64,000 nucleotides of DNA from Saururus chinensis (GCA_035235625.1 CP141140.1:50711351-50775350); one strand, 5' to 3'; positions 1 through 12,479 are shown, numbered from the stretch's first letter. Notes: generated by a model from the sequence alone, not told the origin. Program-made: numbers and translations.

Positions 1-1
1 A

Positions 2-400
2 AATGGGAAGGCTGCCCAAGGCAAGGGACAATTTTTCAAAAGGTCCTTTGCTGGGAAGAGGCCGGAGAAGAACCATATTGAGAAAATTTTGAAGGATGCA
101 TCAAAAAAGAAGTGTGTTGTCTCCAAAAAAGACCTAGCACATTTAGTTATATTGCATAGAGGTGCACTCGACATATTCACACATAACAATAGATTTGTCT
201 TCCCATCTCTGTGTGTGACTATTTGGATGGCATTGATGTTGTGCGGAGGTACAATTGGGCGCCAGCCGTACATGACATGCTCAGTCAAGGGTTATCTTCA
301 GCCCATAGAAACATCAAGAGCAGAGAAGACAAGAGCTCTACCACCGCCGGAATTCTAATTAAGGCTTCATTTGTGCTATTGGTAAATTTCATATTAGTGA
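2..400 (+). pseudogene. Fragment of a transposon-borne gene, DUF1985/Ulp1-type (tentative)
   Basis: The window opens inside a coding-like stretch. One frame from position 2 reads a Lys-rich segment to about 230. A second frame from 211 continues with a segment containing YLDGIDVVRRYNWAPAVHDM. A core of the form YNWA-x2-V-x3-L is typical of the DUF1985-like N-terminal part of plant Ulp1-type genes carried by Mutator-like elements. The frame change and the missing 5' end mark it as broken. A donor-like site (G|GTAAAT) follows near 381, after which the sequence becomes a repeat-rich, intron-like tract. The family call rests on a short motif only. Confidence 0.35.
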
Positions 401-680
401 TAACATGATTACATGTATTATCATAGATTTAATAACACAATTCATCATATAAACGTACAGTGAATAACATGACTAATTAATATGGCATGTTCATAAGTAG
501 TATATTTAGGAATATCATGTTTTCGATAACATGCTAATTTTATTAGCGTGTTTTTTATAACATGCTAATTTTATTAGTGTGCTATAGATAACACAATAGA
601 TTCAATAGCATGTATATTTAATAACATGATGTATTTGTTTTGTGTAATCAATGATACGATTAGTTTACTAACATGTTATC
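398..680 (+). repeat. AT-rich tract with recurrent ATAACATG/ATAACACA words
   Basis: The words ATAACATG and ATAACACA recur about eight times, spaced roughly 25-45 bp apart (near 398, 430, 462, 529, 556, 586, 620 and 668). The words CTAATTTTATTAG also repeat. It lies just after a donor-like site of the preceding fragment and looks like an intron body. Related word-rich tracts occur near 48400-48690 and 50780-51050. Confidence 0.5.
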
Positions 681-688
681 AACTACAA

Positions 689-2530
689 ATGGGGAATTTG
701 GGTAATCCAATGAATAGACCACCCTTGTTTGATAGCCAAAATTTCTCGTATTCGAAAAATAGGATGAGAGCTTTTATTCAAGCACTTGATGGGAATGCTA
801 GGAAAGCAGTGATTAAAGGCTGGAATCCTCCAATGACCAAAGACAAGGATGAAAATTCAATTCTAAAATATGAAAGTGAATGGGATGAGAGTGCAACTAA
901 GTTTACAAAGCAAAACAATAAAGCCCTTAGTGCATTATTTGATGCCCTAGGAAAATCACAAGATAGATTGATTCCTAATTGCATATTTGCTAAGGTTACA
1001 TGAGAAAAATTGGTAAAATATAATGAAGGAACTGAGGCTATAAAAGTGTTTAGGCTAGATATGCTAACCCTATAGTTTGAAAACATGATAATGAGTGAGG
1101 AAAAGCCTATTTTAGAATATTATGCTAAGATTTCAGACATAGTAAATACATGTGATCAACTAGGAGAGCCTATATTAAATTACCTTGTTGTGAGGAAGTT
1201 TTAAGGTCCTTGTCCTCTAAATTAAAAATCAAGGTAGCAACCATTAATGAATATAAAAATATAGACTCCTTAGACATTGAGGAGTTGGTTAGGAACCTTA
1301 GAGCTTTTAAGATCAAGAAGAGTCATATGAAAACAAAAAGGAGTTGTTTGAAAAGTACAAAAGAAAATAGAATGCCTTAAAAGCATCTAAATGAACTTCC
1401 AAGAAGAATAAAGTGTAAAACACATTAGAAGAATATGAAGCATTTGAAGATGATGAAGAACTAATGTTTTTTATTAGCTAAAAACTTCAAAAATTCATGA
1501 AAACTCAGAATTTTAGATTTGGCAATAAGGGACAAAATTTTGGGAAGAGACAAGGAGATAATAGAGATGAGAGGCAAATTAAACATGACAAGAAGAATCT
1601 GAAATATTTTGAATGTGTTAAGTTCGGTCACTTAACTACTAATTGCCCTAACATTAACTTTAACAATTCTTTTGATGATAAGCCTAAAAAATCAAAGAAT
1701 TTTGATTATAAGAAAAAGGTCAAGGTGTTTTAAGCAACTTACTCTCATGAGTCCACTTCTCTTGAAGAGAACTTGTTTTAGGTTGATTCTGATGAGCTTA
1801 AGGGATTCCTCCAACAATTTTTATTCTTGACTAAGAAAACCAAAAGCCTTGAGAGAGAGTTGAAGAAGAAAGATGATAAATTAGTTTTGTTTTTTCAAGA
1901 GGAAAATAGATTAATAGAGTAAAATATCAAACTTGAAAGAGAAGTGCATGACCTTAAGAAAGACCTAAAGAGTGAGAAAAAAAAGTCTAATACTCTCAAT
2001 AGAGAACTCATATTCTCTAAAGAGAAATTAAATTAATTCAAGAATGTGAAGAACAAGTTAGAAACTATACTTAGCATTGGTCAAACCACAAAATAGGCTT
2101 AGGTTTTAGTAATTACTTTATTAACCCCTTAGCAAAACCTACTATCTTTGTGAAGGCAAAAGAAAGTGGCGAAAGCCTTAAGATAGTGCACAACCCATCT
2201 AGGTCAAGAGGGAAAGGAGGAAGGATAGGTTTTAATATCGTAGGTGTGTGTGACATTTGTCATAATGAGACCCATACTAGAAAATAATGTCCTAAGAATT
2301 ATCCTTTCAAATTTAGGTCAAAGAAGAATGTGAAGCACACTACCTATACTACCTCCAAGTTTTCTCACCAAGTGTATGAAAAGAAGATGAAGACAGTGTG
2401 GGTAAAGAAGACTTATCTTCAAGCTTTGAATGATAAATTACGAAGAGCAACAAATCTACCTTAGGTTGCCTAAGAATTGGTTGGCTAGGCAAGGCTAAGG
2501 GGTCCCAAATATCTAAATAAAGATACTCAA
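689..2530 (+). pseudogene. Copia-type (Sirevirus-like) gag remnant
   Basis: Starting at ATGGGGAATTTG the translation reads NRPPLFDSQNFSYSKNRMRA, then ALDGNARKAVIKGWNPP, the classic start of plant Copia Gag (UBN2 family). It continues across several stop codons through KLVKYNEGTEAIKVFRLDML and MSEEKPILEYYAKISD. A zinc knuckle follows at about 1600-1650 (YFECVKFGHLTTNC), with the first Cys replaced by Tyr. After it comes a charged coiled-coil region (1780-2080) broken by stops. A second Cys-rich stretch with a gag-pol linker ends near 2500. In-frame stops and frameshifts throughout make it non-functional. Protease, integrase and reverse transcriptase do not follow, so the pol gene has been lost. 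Confidence 0.8.
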
Positions 2531-4011
2531 ATTTGTGTCCAAGTTTTAATTCTTTCTATCATTTGGACATTCATTTTTTTGTTTTATCATATTTTACTTT
2601 ATTTTTACATGTCTTTAATTCATAGATTTTGAATTAAAAAAATAGAATATGATCAAAAACACAAAATAAATTATTGTAGCTTTTGCTTAAGTTTACAATT
2701 GGTTTTATTTTGGTTTTTGATTAGTTTAGCTCTTAAGACATATTGAAATTAATTTTCTTCTAAGACAAAAAGCAACATTATTAGCGGTCAAACATATGTT
2801 AACAAAGAGAATGATACACTAAGGAGTGTGAAGATCCATTTGATTATCTTTTCCTTGATGTGGCAATTCTTTTATTTTAAAAAACTTTCACACATCATGT
2901 TGAGACTTAAGTCACTTTTATGTACAAACATTAAGAAATAATTCTTCAACATAAGTTAGACTTAGGCATTTAGATTTTAGTGGAGTCTAGGCGATCAAAT
3001 TAGAAAATCTTTAGCTAGACTTCTATTTACAATTTAAAAGAAAAAAAATTCATGTAATGCACATCAATGCTTATGAGTCTTATGTACTTTAATATCTTTA
3101 AGTAATGGAATTGTCCTCATAAAGATGATGGATAAGGGCTACCTACATAGTCGGCCTAGGCTATTGTGAAGCTCTCATCCGCTTGACAATGAATGGAAAA
3201 TGAATGAAAAATAAAGAAAAAGAATGAAAATTTTTTAATGATGCAAGTAGAGAGGATTCAAATAAGCCAAGTCCTAGAAAAATAAATTTAGGAAAAATAT
3301 CATAACTCAGAAAAATGTATAGGCATATTGATTATGACGTTTTGATTATTTTTAACATTTTAGGAAAATCATGTACATCGATTCTAGCTAAAAAGAGTTA
3401 AAAATTATTAACTTAGTCTTTACTAGGGTCTAAACAAATTTATCTCAATTTGGTTAAGAGTTATTTTATGAGATTCAAGATTAAAATAAACAAGAGTTGA
3501 CTACATTAGTAGTTTTCTTCAAATTTTAATAAAAGATGATTAATGTGTTAAAAAGAAGAGAATAAAATTAACAATCACATATAAATAGTGTTGACTGATC
3601 TAAGGCAAGGTATTAATGAACGTAATAAGTGGATGCACTTATATTAAAGAAAAATATAAAAAAAATCTTCAAAAGGAGCTCAACTATGCTTTTTTTATTT
3701 TTTTATTTTAAATTTCAGTTCTGGGTGTGCGAAAATTTATTTTATATGGAAAGTGTCTTGAAATATTTTTAGGAATTTATTGGAATTTTTTAAATTTTAC
3801 AAAAATAAAAATACATTTATTTAAGATCGATCGGTCATTGCTCAAGTTTTCATGTCAAAACAACATTTTAAAATTTAGCCACACTTCATTTCAAATATAT
3901 TTACTCCAAACTCTCCCAAAGAGTTTTTGAGAGAGATTAGAGGCAATTTGAGATTTTGCACCCTTCAGGACCATTTTTTCACCTCAGATCCAAGTTTTCC
4001 TCGTGGACAAG
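2531..4011 (+). other. AT-rich interval, probable eroded interior of the Copia element
   Basis: No coding match was seen. The interval sits between gag and the accessory ORF, where a complete element would carry pol. Its last ~100 bp (from about 3920) resembles a transcribed leader ending in a good splice donor at 4012. Confidence 0.4.
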
Positions 4012-4381
4012 GTGAGTATCGAATTTGGTTGTTGGTTTTTTGTTGGGTTTTATGCATTTTGGTCTATTAAAATTTGAGATTTCACAAAAAATTACTTGTT
4101 GTTTCAACTTTTCTTCACAATTTGGGGATTTTTCAAAATCAGATATTTCTGATCAAAATTGGATGTAGGTTATAACTTTTTTCTACTCACTAAGATCTAT
4201 CTTGGGTTCAAATTTGGAGTCAAACTAACACAAAAAAATTTTAGGGTTTATTTCAGTTTCATAATATTGATTTTTCTTGTGCATTTCAAGGATTTTAAAA
4301 ATTCTAGGACATTTATTATTGTTCAAAACTTTGTTCCTATCTTATGCTTAGCTCTAGGTTGTTTATTTGTAATTTATTTAG
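4012..4381 (+). other. Putative leader intron before the accessory ORF
   Basis: A consensus donor (CAAG|GTGAGTATC) begins at 4012. A T-rich tract ends in TTATTTAG at 4381, immediately before the ATG at 4382. Joining these would place the accessory ORF on a spliced subgenomic-style message. This is inference from splice consensus only. Confidence 0.4.
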
Positions 4382-5361
4382 ATGGGGAGAGCGAAGAAGC
4401 AGAAGACTGCTAAGTCTAGTTCAAGGGATCCACGGGCTTTGAGTAGCGGAGCGGATAAGGTTAGACCTATCAAATGTGAATGTAGCTTAGTGTACATTCC
4501 TCTCAAGACTACCATCGGATGGATAGAGGCACATCCTTATTGGATGGATTATTTCAACGCCATTTCAACATCTGGTGAGTCCATCTATCCATATCTTGTT
4601 CGACAATGGTAATGCATCTCTTTTCTTGGAGGAGGAGGATGCATTAGTAGGAGTAGTAGGAGGTGTACACATAAGAGTGTCACCTAATATCATTGCTGAG
4701 GTCATCGGATGTGAGAGAAGATCATTCATGTATCTAGAGTTTGCCATATATGAGTTTCCGTTAGATAGTGAGCTTACAAGGTCTTTGATGGGTTAACATA
4801 GAGGTCAAGAGCTGAATATTTATTTACTTGCTCACTCCATGACACAACACTATCGTCTGCTACATGTCATCACCTATATGACATTTGGAGTGCACAAAAG
4901 GATACAGTGGATCGCACGATGGCCCATGTACTTCATCTGCTAGCACAGCCTGAGCTACAACTAGATCTGTTGTCCATTATCTTTGGACGCATGATGACTT
5001 TCCTTCATGGCCACACACATGAGATGTTACCCTACCCTTACATCTTGTACAGGGTTTTCACGTTGGTTCATGTTCGGATTCCTAGAGGAGAGCCCACTTT
5101 AGTCAATATGGGGCTGATTGATGTTGGAGTGGTTTGATGGATGCTTTCACACCACCGAGGTGATGCAAAGGAGCCACAAGGTCTAGACGAGGCACCTACA
5201 CCTATGGATGATCTAGATAGACCAGTCACCATTTTTGAGTTTAGAGGTCTCCAGGATGTTATGATGTAGGGCCTTACAAACATCAATCGCTTGCTTAGAG
5301 CCTAACTTCCACATGATGATAATGAGAGGGAGCAGACTAATGATGATGATGTTGTTGATTG
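4382..5361 (+). pseudogene. Retroelement accessory ORF ('putative plant transposon protein' type), decayed
   Basis: The ATG at 4382 begins MGRAKKQKTAKSSSRDPRAL. After a frameshift near 4610 the reading continues with EEEDALVGVVGGVHIRVSP and NIIAEVIGCERRSFM. Later segments are MTQHYRLLHVITYM (around 4840) and, in another frame, AHVLHLLAQPELQLDLLSII to VNMGLIDVGVV. The tail is acidic and ends near 5361. This layout resembles the extra ORF found between pol and the 3' LTR of many plant Copia/Gypsy elements (Transposase_32-like, sometimes called env-like). Several stops and frame changes make it inactive. Two purine tracts and an LTR start follow, supporting membership in the upstream Copia element. 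Confidence 0.5.
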
Positions 5362-5600
5362 ATTTATATTTTTTTGTATCATTTTTTTTATGTATTCCTT
5401 GTTTAATCTTGTTTCAGTTCAGATATGTTTCATTATGTTTATGAGATGTATTTTAAAACAGATATTATGAGATACATAATGGACATAGTGATGTGATGAT
5501 TTTATATATATTCATGTCTTTTGGTGATAATGATGACTTGGTTGTGCTTGATTGAGTATATTTATTAATTATTACCTTACTTTTTTGTCAATTTATGTTG

Positions 5601-5614
5601 AAAAGGGGGGGAAA
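5601..5614 (+). other. Polypurine tract 1
   Basis: An AAAAGGGGGGGGAAA-type run lies downstream of the accessory ORF. Such tracts prime plus-strand synthesis in LTR retroelements, and Sirevirus-like elements often carry more than one. Confidence 0.45.
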
Positions 5615-5823
5615 TGATTAATAAAAATCAAAATGCTTATCTTTACTTAATTAAAAATTACTATGCAAATCAATTTGATTTTAAGTGTTAAGGATAAGTA
5701 CAAGGTTATACAAGGCTTTTAAGGATTAATTCCAAATGATTCTATGTTAAGTCAATGCACTATGTCAAGAGTTGTAATTTCATTTTCATATTCAAATGTA
5801 TAGTGTTATGACAAAAAATAGCT

Positions 5824-5835
5824 AAAGGGGGAGAT
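5824..5835 (+). other. Polypurine tract 2, adjoining the 3' LTR
   Basis: AAAGGGGGAGAT directly precedes TGTAAG. The string AAGGGGGAGATTG immediately before an LTR is characteristic of plant Copia elements. Confidence 0.65.
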
Positions 5836-7100
5836 TGTAAGAAAATATGTGTCATATGTCAAGTTAATTGGCTAATTTCTTTGTTAAAATTATGACAAAA
5901 ACCTTAAGTATCTACTTAGTCTTAAAATCTGATTAAATATAGTTGTGGTCGAGTTAGATTTAGAATTGACATATTTGAAAAATAGGAGCATATGTGTTCT
6001 TATGGATCAAGATAGAAGACTGGAGAATGTTGATAGTTTTTTAAGCTTATTCAGATCACATTCGTATACCAAAATCACTTGGAGAAGTTTCAAAAGTGAT
6101 ATCAGGAGTTTCAAGAGGTTATAAGGTAAAAATGGCACAACTGTAATTATATAGTCTAAACGATTGTTCGTTGGACATAAAGGAGAAAAGAACGATTGAT
6201 TGGCTCTTGAATCAACCCTATGTAAAATGAATCCAAGAGTTATCGATCAATCGCTTTGTATATCAATCGATCACTTGAAATATCGTGTGTTTATAAACAG
6301 TAAACAATCAACCACTCATAGTTCTAGTTGCCCTAAATAAATCATTCTGAATTCAATTTCTTTCCTTGTTGAAGCCAAAGGCCTAGATCCATTTCAAGAG
6401 CTATATAAAGGATAAGAAGTGATGAATTTTGAAAGAGAAAAACCTAGAAAATTTTGGAGAAGAAGAGAGAGACCTTTGCATATTATTTTCCATGGGAATT
6501 TACATGGAGTTTTCAAGAAAATATCAATGGTGAACTCATGAAACTATTCCACAACTCAAGATAAGAGATTCCACAAAGAAGTTCCAAGGGATTTGCAACA
6601 AATCTTCAATGGGAGATTGCATATTCCAAAAGGTAAAAGTCAATACAACAAGAAGAGCTTGTTAAAAGCTAGAAGAAGATAAAGTCAAAGCAAGGAGGAA
6701 AAAAATTTTCAAGTACTTGAAGGAGAAGACCAATGATAAGAATTTATAGAGACCTAAATAAAAAGATTTTGTGTTAGAGTCAAAATGAAGGTTGGTGATT
6801 TGCTTGTGTCGATGTAACTTATCTTGCTTGCTAGTAGTGTATTGATTTAGTTCCTTTGGAATTGCCATAGTTTTTTACCCGAGTTTGGGTTTTTCGTGCT
6901 AAATTATTGGGTGTGCATATGTGGATTGAATATTTTGTAGTTTGATAGATTGATATATCATGAGTATGGTTTGAGAGAATATTCATTTGTTTCTGCTTTA
7001 TAACAAAATTATACGCAAAGAGGTCATCTCCCGTAGTCTTTATCTTTGTTAGATAATCAAACTAAGAACTATGTGGTGATCCACTAGGTTAAGTAAACAT
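5836..7100 (+). mobile_element. 3' LTR of the Copia element (right end approximate)
   Basis: The LTR is taken to start at TGTAAGAAAATATGTG right after the polypurine tract. No second LTR copy is present (the 5' LTR is missing), so the right boundary is estimated from where the opposing Copia remnant begins. The LTR contains paired ATCGATC/CAATCG motifs at about 6245-6285, which recur in two other LTRs in this window. Confidence 0.5.
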
Positions 7101-8560
7101 ATATTAAACTCACAATTTGGTGTCATTTTGACTTTTTCTATCACTTGCTCTATATTTTTATCAATTATCCCACATTCATCTTTGTCAAAATGTACTTTAT
7201 AACCTCTTTGCACAAGTTGCCCAACACTAAGAAAATTTTGGGTCAAACCAGGAATATAAAGAACATCTTGAATGAGTTTAGAATCACCTCTTTTGTTTGG
7301 ATGGCTATGATTACTTTGCCCTCAACTTTTTCCATTTTTTCATCTTTAAGCGTCACTTGAGAGTTGGCATTTTGTTCAAGTTTCACAAAGCTTTCCCGGT
7401 TGCCCATCATGTGGTTACTACAACCACTATCCTAGTGTCAAACATCATTTCTTTTTTCTTGTGTGTTCATGCAAGAGTAGAATATATGACTTTGTTTATC
7501 TTCCTCTTTTTCTATGAAATGTGTTTGGTCCTTATTTTGAAATTTGTAACCCTTTGTGGCATGAGTGTATTCACAACATAGTTTGTTTTCTAGCAAATGA
7601 AATAACTATTGTTTTGCTTCTCACATGTACCTCTTTCATATGCATTGCCTCTTCCAATTCCTTGGTTTTCCTTTCTTGAATTGTTTTGAAAATTTTTCTT
7701 TCCTCCATCTTCTTTTTTCTCTATGAAAGTCAATTTGGATAGAAAAGCTTGCCCCATGGAGGAAAGAGTAAATTTTTTCATTCTTGAATCATGAGTTTCA
7801 AGAGACTCATAAACTCATACATACTCAATTTTGATGAATTCCTTGCCTCTTCAATGGCAGCCACAACATGCCCAAATTTGGCCAGCATGCATCTTAAAAT
7901 GTTTTGCACAATTGTCTTATCCAAACTACTATTTCTATAACTTCTAATTTGATTAACAATCGTAGCAACTCTATAATTGAAATTTTGAACATTCTCACTA
8001 TCTTTCATTGCTAAATTATCAAAATCCCTTCGTAAAGATTGAAGCTTGATGGAAATTAACTTTTCAAACCCTTGAAGTTCATTCTTCAAGATCTCCCATG
8101 CTTCTTTAGATCATGTGGAAGCCATGATTCTTGATAAAACTGCTTTGCTCACTGCTTGTTGTATGCAACATAGGGCTTTTACATCTTGCTTCTTATTCTC
8201 ATTATATGCCTTCTTCTTATATTCATTTTAAGTGGCTAATTCTTTTTCATTTTGTAGTTCTTCAAAACCTTCTTCAATATACTCCCATCGATCTTTGGAT
8301 ATGAAGATAGTTCTCATTTATATGCTCCAAAAATCATAGCTTTCTCCATCAAATGTCGGTTACATAAGCTTCTCCGATGAAGAACTTGAGCATGAAGCCA
8401 CAGTGTTTTAGGGAACCCAACGGGTTTGAAATTTGCTTCAAATACCAAATTTGTTGGAATAGAACAAAAATCGAGTGAAGAAATGGGAAAATATAAAAAA
8501 ATTATAAGAAAAACCAAAGCTTTCACTATTTGGAAGATGAAGAACAAAAGGGGAGGCAAA
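7049..8560 (-). pseudogene. Copia gag-protease remnant
   Basis: Reading right to left on the minus strand, a Gag segment at 8089-7778 contains ELQGFEKLISIKLQSLRRDF, then KDSENVQNFNYRVATIVNQI and HVVAAIEEARN. A basic, Gln/Asn-rich stretch (7781-7590) stands where the zinc knuckle would be. Around 7430-7395 the frame reads DSGCSNHMMGN, the Copia aspartic-protease active site (DSG), preceded by stop codons. It ends with LSVGQLVQRGYKVHFDKDEC (7230-7170), the conserved pre-integrase segment. Several stops and frameshifts disable it, and integrase and RT are absent. Its orientation and sequence differ from the 689-7100 element, so it is a separate insertion. Confidence 0.8.
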
Positions 8561-9714
8561 GCTCAATTTTACATTTTTCAGTATGGCAGCCATTTTTATT
8601 GTAGCTACATGATTTGTACTATAGTAATGACCCACGTAACCCTCATACGATGGATTGAAAGAAGACATTACACAATCTAAAAAAAATGCCCATATAAATT
8701 AGTAAAATTACAAGTTACCCTTGGACCTACTTTTAACAAGATCATGCTAGGTCCCATGCAACAACCAAGATTTTCTCTAGGCAGTTCTGAACCTGACTGG
8801 TGAGCTCAATATGGTTTAATTGGAATGCTTGGGGTGAGCCAGCATCGGTGGATGCTATTGTCTACCTAGCGCCACAAGTAAGGCAAGTGTAGCTGGATGA
8901 CCATGAGGAAAGCATCCAGTTTGCTGCCAATCACAATTTTGTTAAGAGCGGGGCCATAATCATTTCCTGATTGGGCAAAAACTCTTAACAAAGATTTTAT
9001 CAAACTTCAGGTCATTATGTGAAGAATTTAAAAACTTTAACATTTTTGGCAAGAATTGTCAATTTTCAAGTTTACGCCTTATTACAACAATTTTGCCCTC
9101 ACTACCTCATATATTCGTTCGGTTAGTGTAGCATTACTCCTCGTTTAATGTGTCTATTGAATGTAACTAAAAAAAATAGACCGACACACTTTGTCAGGCA
9201 AAGTACGAAGAGACTAGATGCTCTAGTATCTTCTTTGTATGGGAGATGATGTAGATGAGGTAGACTAGATGCTCTTCCTCATCATGTAATTCATCCTTAT
9301 CTTGCCCTTGCTTCCAGTAAGGGGAGGCCATAGTAAAATTATTGGCGCAAAGCCTCAAGTTTTGGTTAAGTGCCCTCACCGAGGAGTACTTAGACCCTCC
9401 ATTGAAGAGCTCCTAGTCCGAGTGGAGAAGCCCACGATGGGACAACAAGTTCTAGGGTTTGGATGCCAAGTGAAAATGGAGGATTCATCCACATATTTGT
9501 TTGAGGAAATTACCATCATTTTGGGCAAGTAGGTTTTTGGGAAATGTTCTGGTTTTGAACTTTTATTCAAATCATTTGAACCATATGGCTAAAATGTTTT
9601 GACATATGTGATTAAAATTTTTGAACTATTTGATTTTGATGTTGTTATCAAAAAGTTTTGAACTTTTTTTCAAATCATTTGGATAAAATGTTATGAATTT
9701 GATGCTTCTTCCTT
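8561..9714. other. No recognisable gene
   Basis: Mixed AT-rich sequence with only short chance reading frames (for example 9302-9532 plus) that resemble nothing I know. From about 9540 the sequence begins to resemble the tandem repeats to its right. Confidence 0.5.
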
Positions 9715-10200
9715 GTTAAAACAAGTGCTAAAACAATTTGACAACATTGTCCAAACATTTTATCAAAGTTGTCAATTTTGGGTTTAAGACTGTTTAAATA
9801 ATTAAACATGGTGTTAAACTCCTTTGACATTGGTGTTAAATAGTTTTAACACAATTTTTAAAATATTTTTGTTAACTTTGTTAAGCATTAGTATTAAAAT
9901 AATTTGACAATAGTGTTCAAATATTTTAACATTGTTGTCAATTTAGGGTTTAAGATTGTTAAATTGTCTTGACACTAGTGTCAAATCATTTTAACACAAT
10001 TGTTAAAACATTTTGGTTAATTTAGGGTCAAAGTTATAACCTTGTTAAAACAATTTGATGACAACGTCAAAATGTTTTAACATTGTTATTAATTTAGGGT
10101 TTTAGGACTGTTTAAATGATTTAACATTGTGTTAAACCATTTTAAAACTAGTGTCAAATTATTTTAACACAATTATTAAAATATTTTTGTTAGTTTAGGA
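9715..10200 (+). repeat. Degenerate tandem repeat, about three ~160-bp units
   Basis: Three successive stretches (about 9715-9880, 9882-10025 and 10040-10200) share the same order of words: TTAAAACAATTTGACA, then AACATTGTTGTCAATTTAGG, then GGTTTAAGACTGTTTAAAT, then TGTCAAAT.ATTTTAACAC, then ATTTTTGTTA. The copies have diverged and contain no ORF. Confidence 0.65.
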
Positions 10201-10544
10201 AAGCACTAGACTTTTACTTAAATTAGGGTTAAACTTACTTAGATTAGGTTTGAGAAGCATATAGGTACTTGAAATTTCAATAATTTTTTGTATTCATATT
10301 GATGTTTATCAATGGAAGACAGTAAGAGCATTTAACCATATGTGCAAGACACCAAGGGTCCTTTGTATTGGCTAAGAAGTGTAGGGAACAAACATGTCTA
10401 AATGCATATTGACTGGTAATTAAATTTTTAACAACAAGAAATTATTTTAAGTTGGACTTGGTGGCACCACATATGGTTCTCATGAACATGCTTGCATGAT
10501 TAGTAATGGTCTATCAAGGGCCTTCTCAATTGGTGCATGGTATT

Positions 10545-11228
10545 TGTAATGACCTGGCCTGACTCACGGTCCAAAAGTCTTGAATTAAAATTTTTCTTCT
10601 TTAAACAAGGAAACATCATCTGTGTACGAGACCTGTAACATTCTCCTACGTACTATGGAGCTTCAAAGCTTCCCCGCACGTAGACTTGAATAAGACATAT
10701 AATTATAATTAAGTTGGATCGGGCCAACGTTTTTGTACCATTGGTTGCCTATGTATGCATTGGATAACATTTATAATATTATTCTAATACGATCGGATCC
10801 TAACGTAGTTTTACCTAATAGCTAATACAAACATTTGGCAGTCCAAAATCATATATGTCAAAATACGTATATCCTAATATTCATTTGGCATTATACGAAA
10901 AACATCGAAGTTAAATGGAAGCTAACAAATCAGCGAAATCACACATCTCGCTCTATCACAGAGTGGAGCCAAACACATCAAAGCATATTGGATTATATCA
11001 TATTACATCAGATCATATCGGATCTTATCCAGCCATATCAAGTCATATCAAAGCATATAATATCACAACATAGCATATCAAAACATATTGGATCATATCG
11101 AATCAAAACAGAGCATTTCAAAGAAGATAATATCATAGTAAAACATATCATAACACATTGGATTAGAGCATAGCATATATATTATTTAGCATCTTAAGCC
11201 AACAACTTAAGATGAGCATGTACTCATA

Positions 11229-11277
<49 letters not shown>

Positions 11278-12221
11278 TCAGAAGGTTAGAAACACTTACT
11301 CCCTTGAAGTTCCTCAGAATGAGCAACATTGGGAATTGCTCCTTCTATTAGGGCATCCTCCCCTTCATGTTCAAAAATGGCAAATGAAATTCCCCCTTAT
11401 CTGGAGACGCCCCTCACTTTTTGTGCTTGTAGATGGTGGACAAAACCTCCCCTTATTCAGAGACGCTTCTCACTTTCCGCACTTGTAGGTGACGAATAGA
11501 GCCTCCTCTTTCTCGGAGTCATTTCCCCCTTCTAGAGTGTTTAACTTAAAGAATGAACTATTCCATTATGTAGAGCACGCTCAATTTAGTTAAGGATGCC
11601 TTTTGAACTATCTAAATCGGACTCAGAATGACATAAATGGAGCAAATGAAGTATCTCTATGCAAAAACCCCCCAGAGCCCTTTAAATAGTGTGCGGCACG
11701 CCAAAACAGCGGCATCATGCTGCCATTTTTTGTTGTGTCCACCGTTTTGGCACTGTACCAAGGGCGTCACGCATGTGATGCCCGCACATGACATGCACTC
11801 CATAGAGCGTGGGTCCACCCCGCGACGCATAGGACCTCTCATCACACGCGGTTGCGTCGCACGTGCAGCCTTTTTGTATATATTCTTCATTTTTAAATGT
11901 TTGTATCTTTCTACCCCGGACTCGGATTTGCGCGTTCTTAGTACCATTGAGTTCATATCAATGAGCCCTATGAAACTAGACCACTCAAGCTAAGTTATCA
12001 TGTATTTTTCAAATGGGTCTCATGTATGTGGCTCATTTTTTGAGGTTATAACTTTCAACCCCGATGTCTGATTTGAGCGATTAAAGACTCGTTATGCCTA
12101 TTTTTCAAAGCTCTGCACGTATATGGGAATTTTAACCTTAAAGCCCCTTAAAACTTATCTAAATTTCTATAGCTACCCCTAACCCCATGGGTTAGACGAA
12201 ATCAGAAAATAGGGCATTACA
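10545..12221 (-). mobile_element. Solo LTR (family shared with the 31.2-33.7 kb LTR)
   Basis: The element starts TGTAATGACC and ends GGGCATTACA. The termini are inverted (TGTAATG/CATTACA) and the flanks GTATT and ATATT match at four of five positions, suggesting an aged target duplication. Orientation is inferred from homology: minus-strand sequence around 11990-11880 matches plus-strand sequence at 31152-31290 in order (GACCCA, then GGCTCAT, then TACTAAGAA, then CGGG.TA). A TATTTAAA box lies at 11689-11682 on the minus strand. Inside are short CATATC-type repeats (10970-11170) and a TA microsatellite (about 11232-11273). No retroelement coding sequence is present. Confidence 0.65.
11232..11273. 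repeat. TA microsatellite
   Basis: About twenty TA dinucleotides lie in the middle of the solo LTR. Confidence 0.95.
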
Positions 12222-12390
12222 ATATTATTTTTACATACATTGATGATTGTACATGCTAGATTGTCGTATGTATTAATATAAATTTTCATACTTACTCCTG
12301 TTGTTGTATGTATTCAATTCAAGAATTATGGTGTTTTCACTAGATATGTTGAATAGTCAAAACGTTTTAGCATATGTATAAAAACATTTT
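12222..12390. other. AT-rich spacer
   Basis: Short interval between the solo LTR and the palindromic repeats, with nothing recognisable. Confidence 0.4.
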
Positions 12391-12455
12391 TTACACATAT
12401 GTCAACATTTTGACATATGTGTTAAAATGTCAAAATATTTTTAACACATATGTCA
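12391..12455. repeat. Alternating inverted ACACATATGTC/GACATATGTGT repeats
   Basis: TTACACATATGTC, GACATATGTGTTAAAA and TTAACACATATGTC follow one another within 65 bp, forming overlapping inverted repeats. A similar word (GACATATGTGATTAAA) lies near 9600, linking this to the 9.6-10.2 kb repeats. Confidence 0.6.
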
Positions 12456-12479
12456 ATTGTTTTTGCACATTGGTCAATC

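Noticed and set aside
11637..11993. 118- and 99-residue overlapping frames
   Set aside because: They lie inside the solo LTR's non-coding U3 region and resemble no protein.
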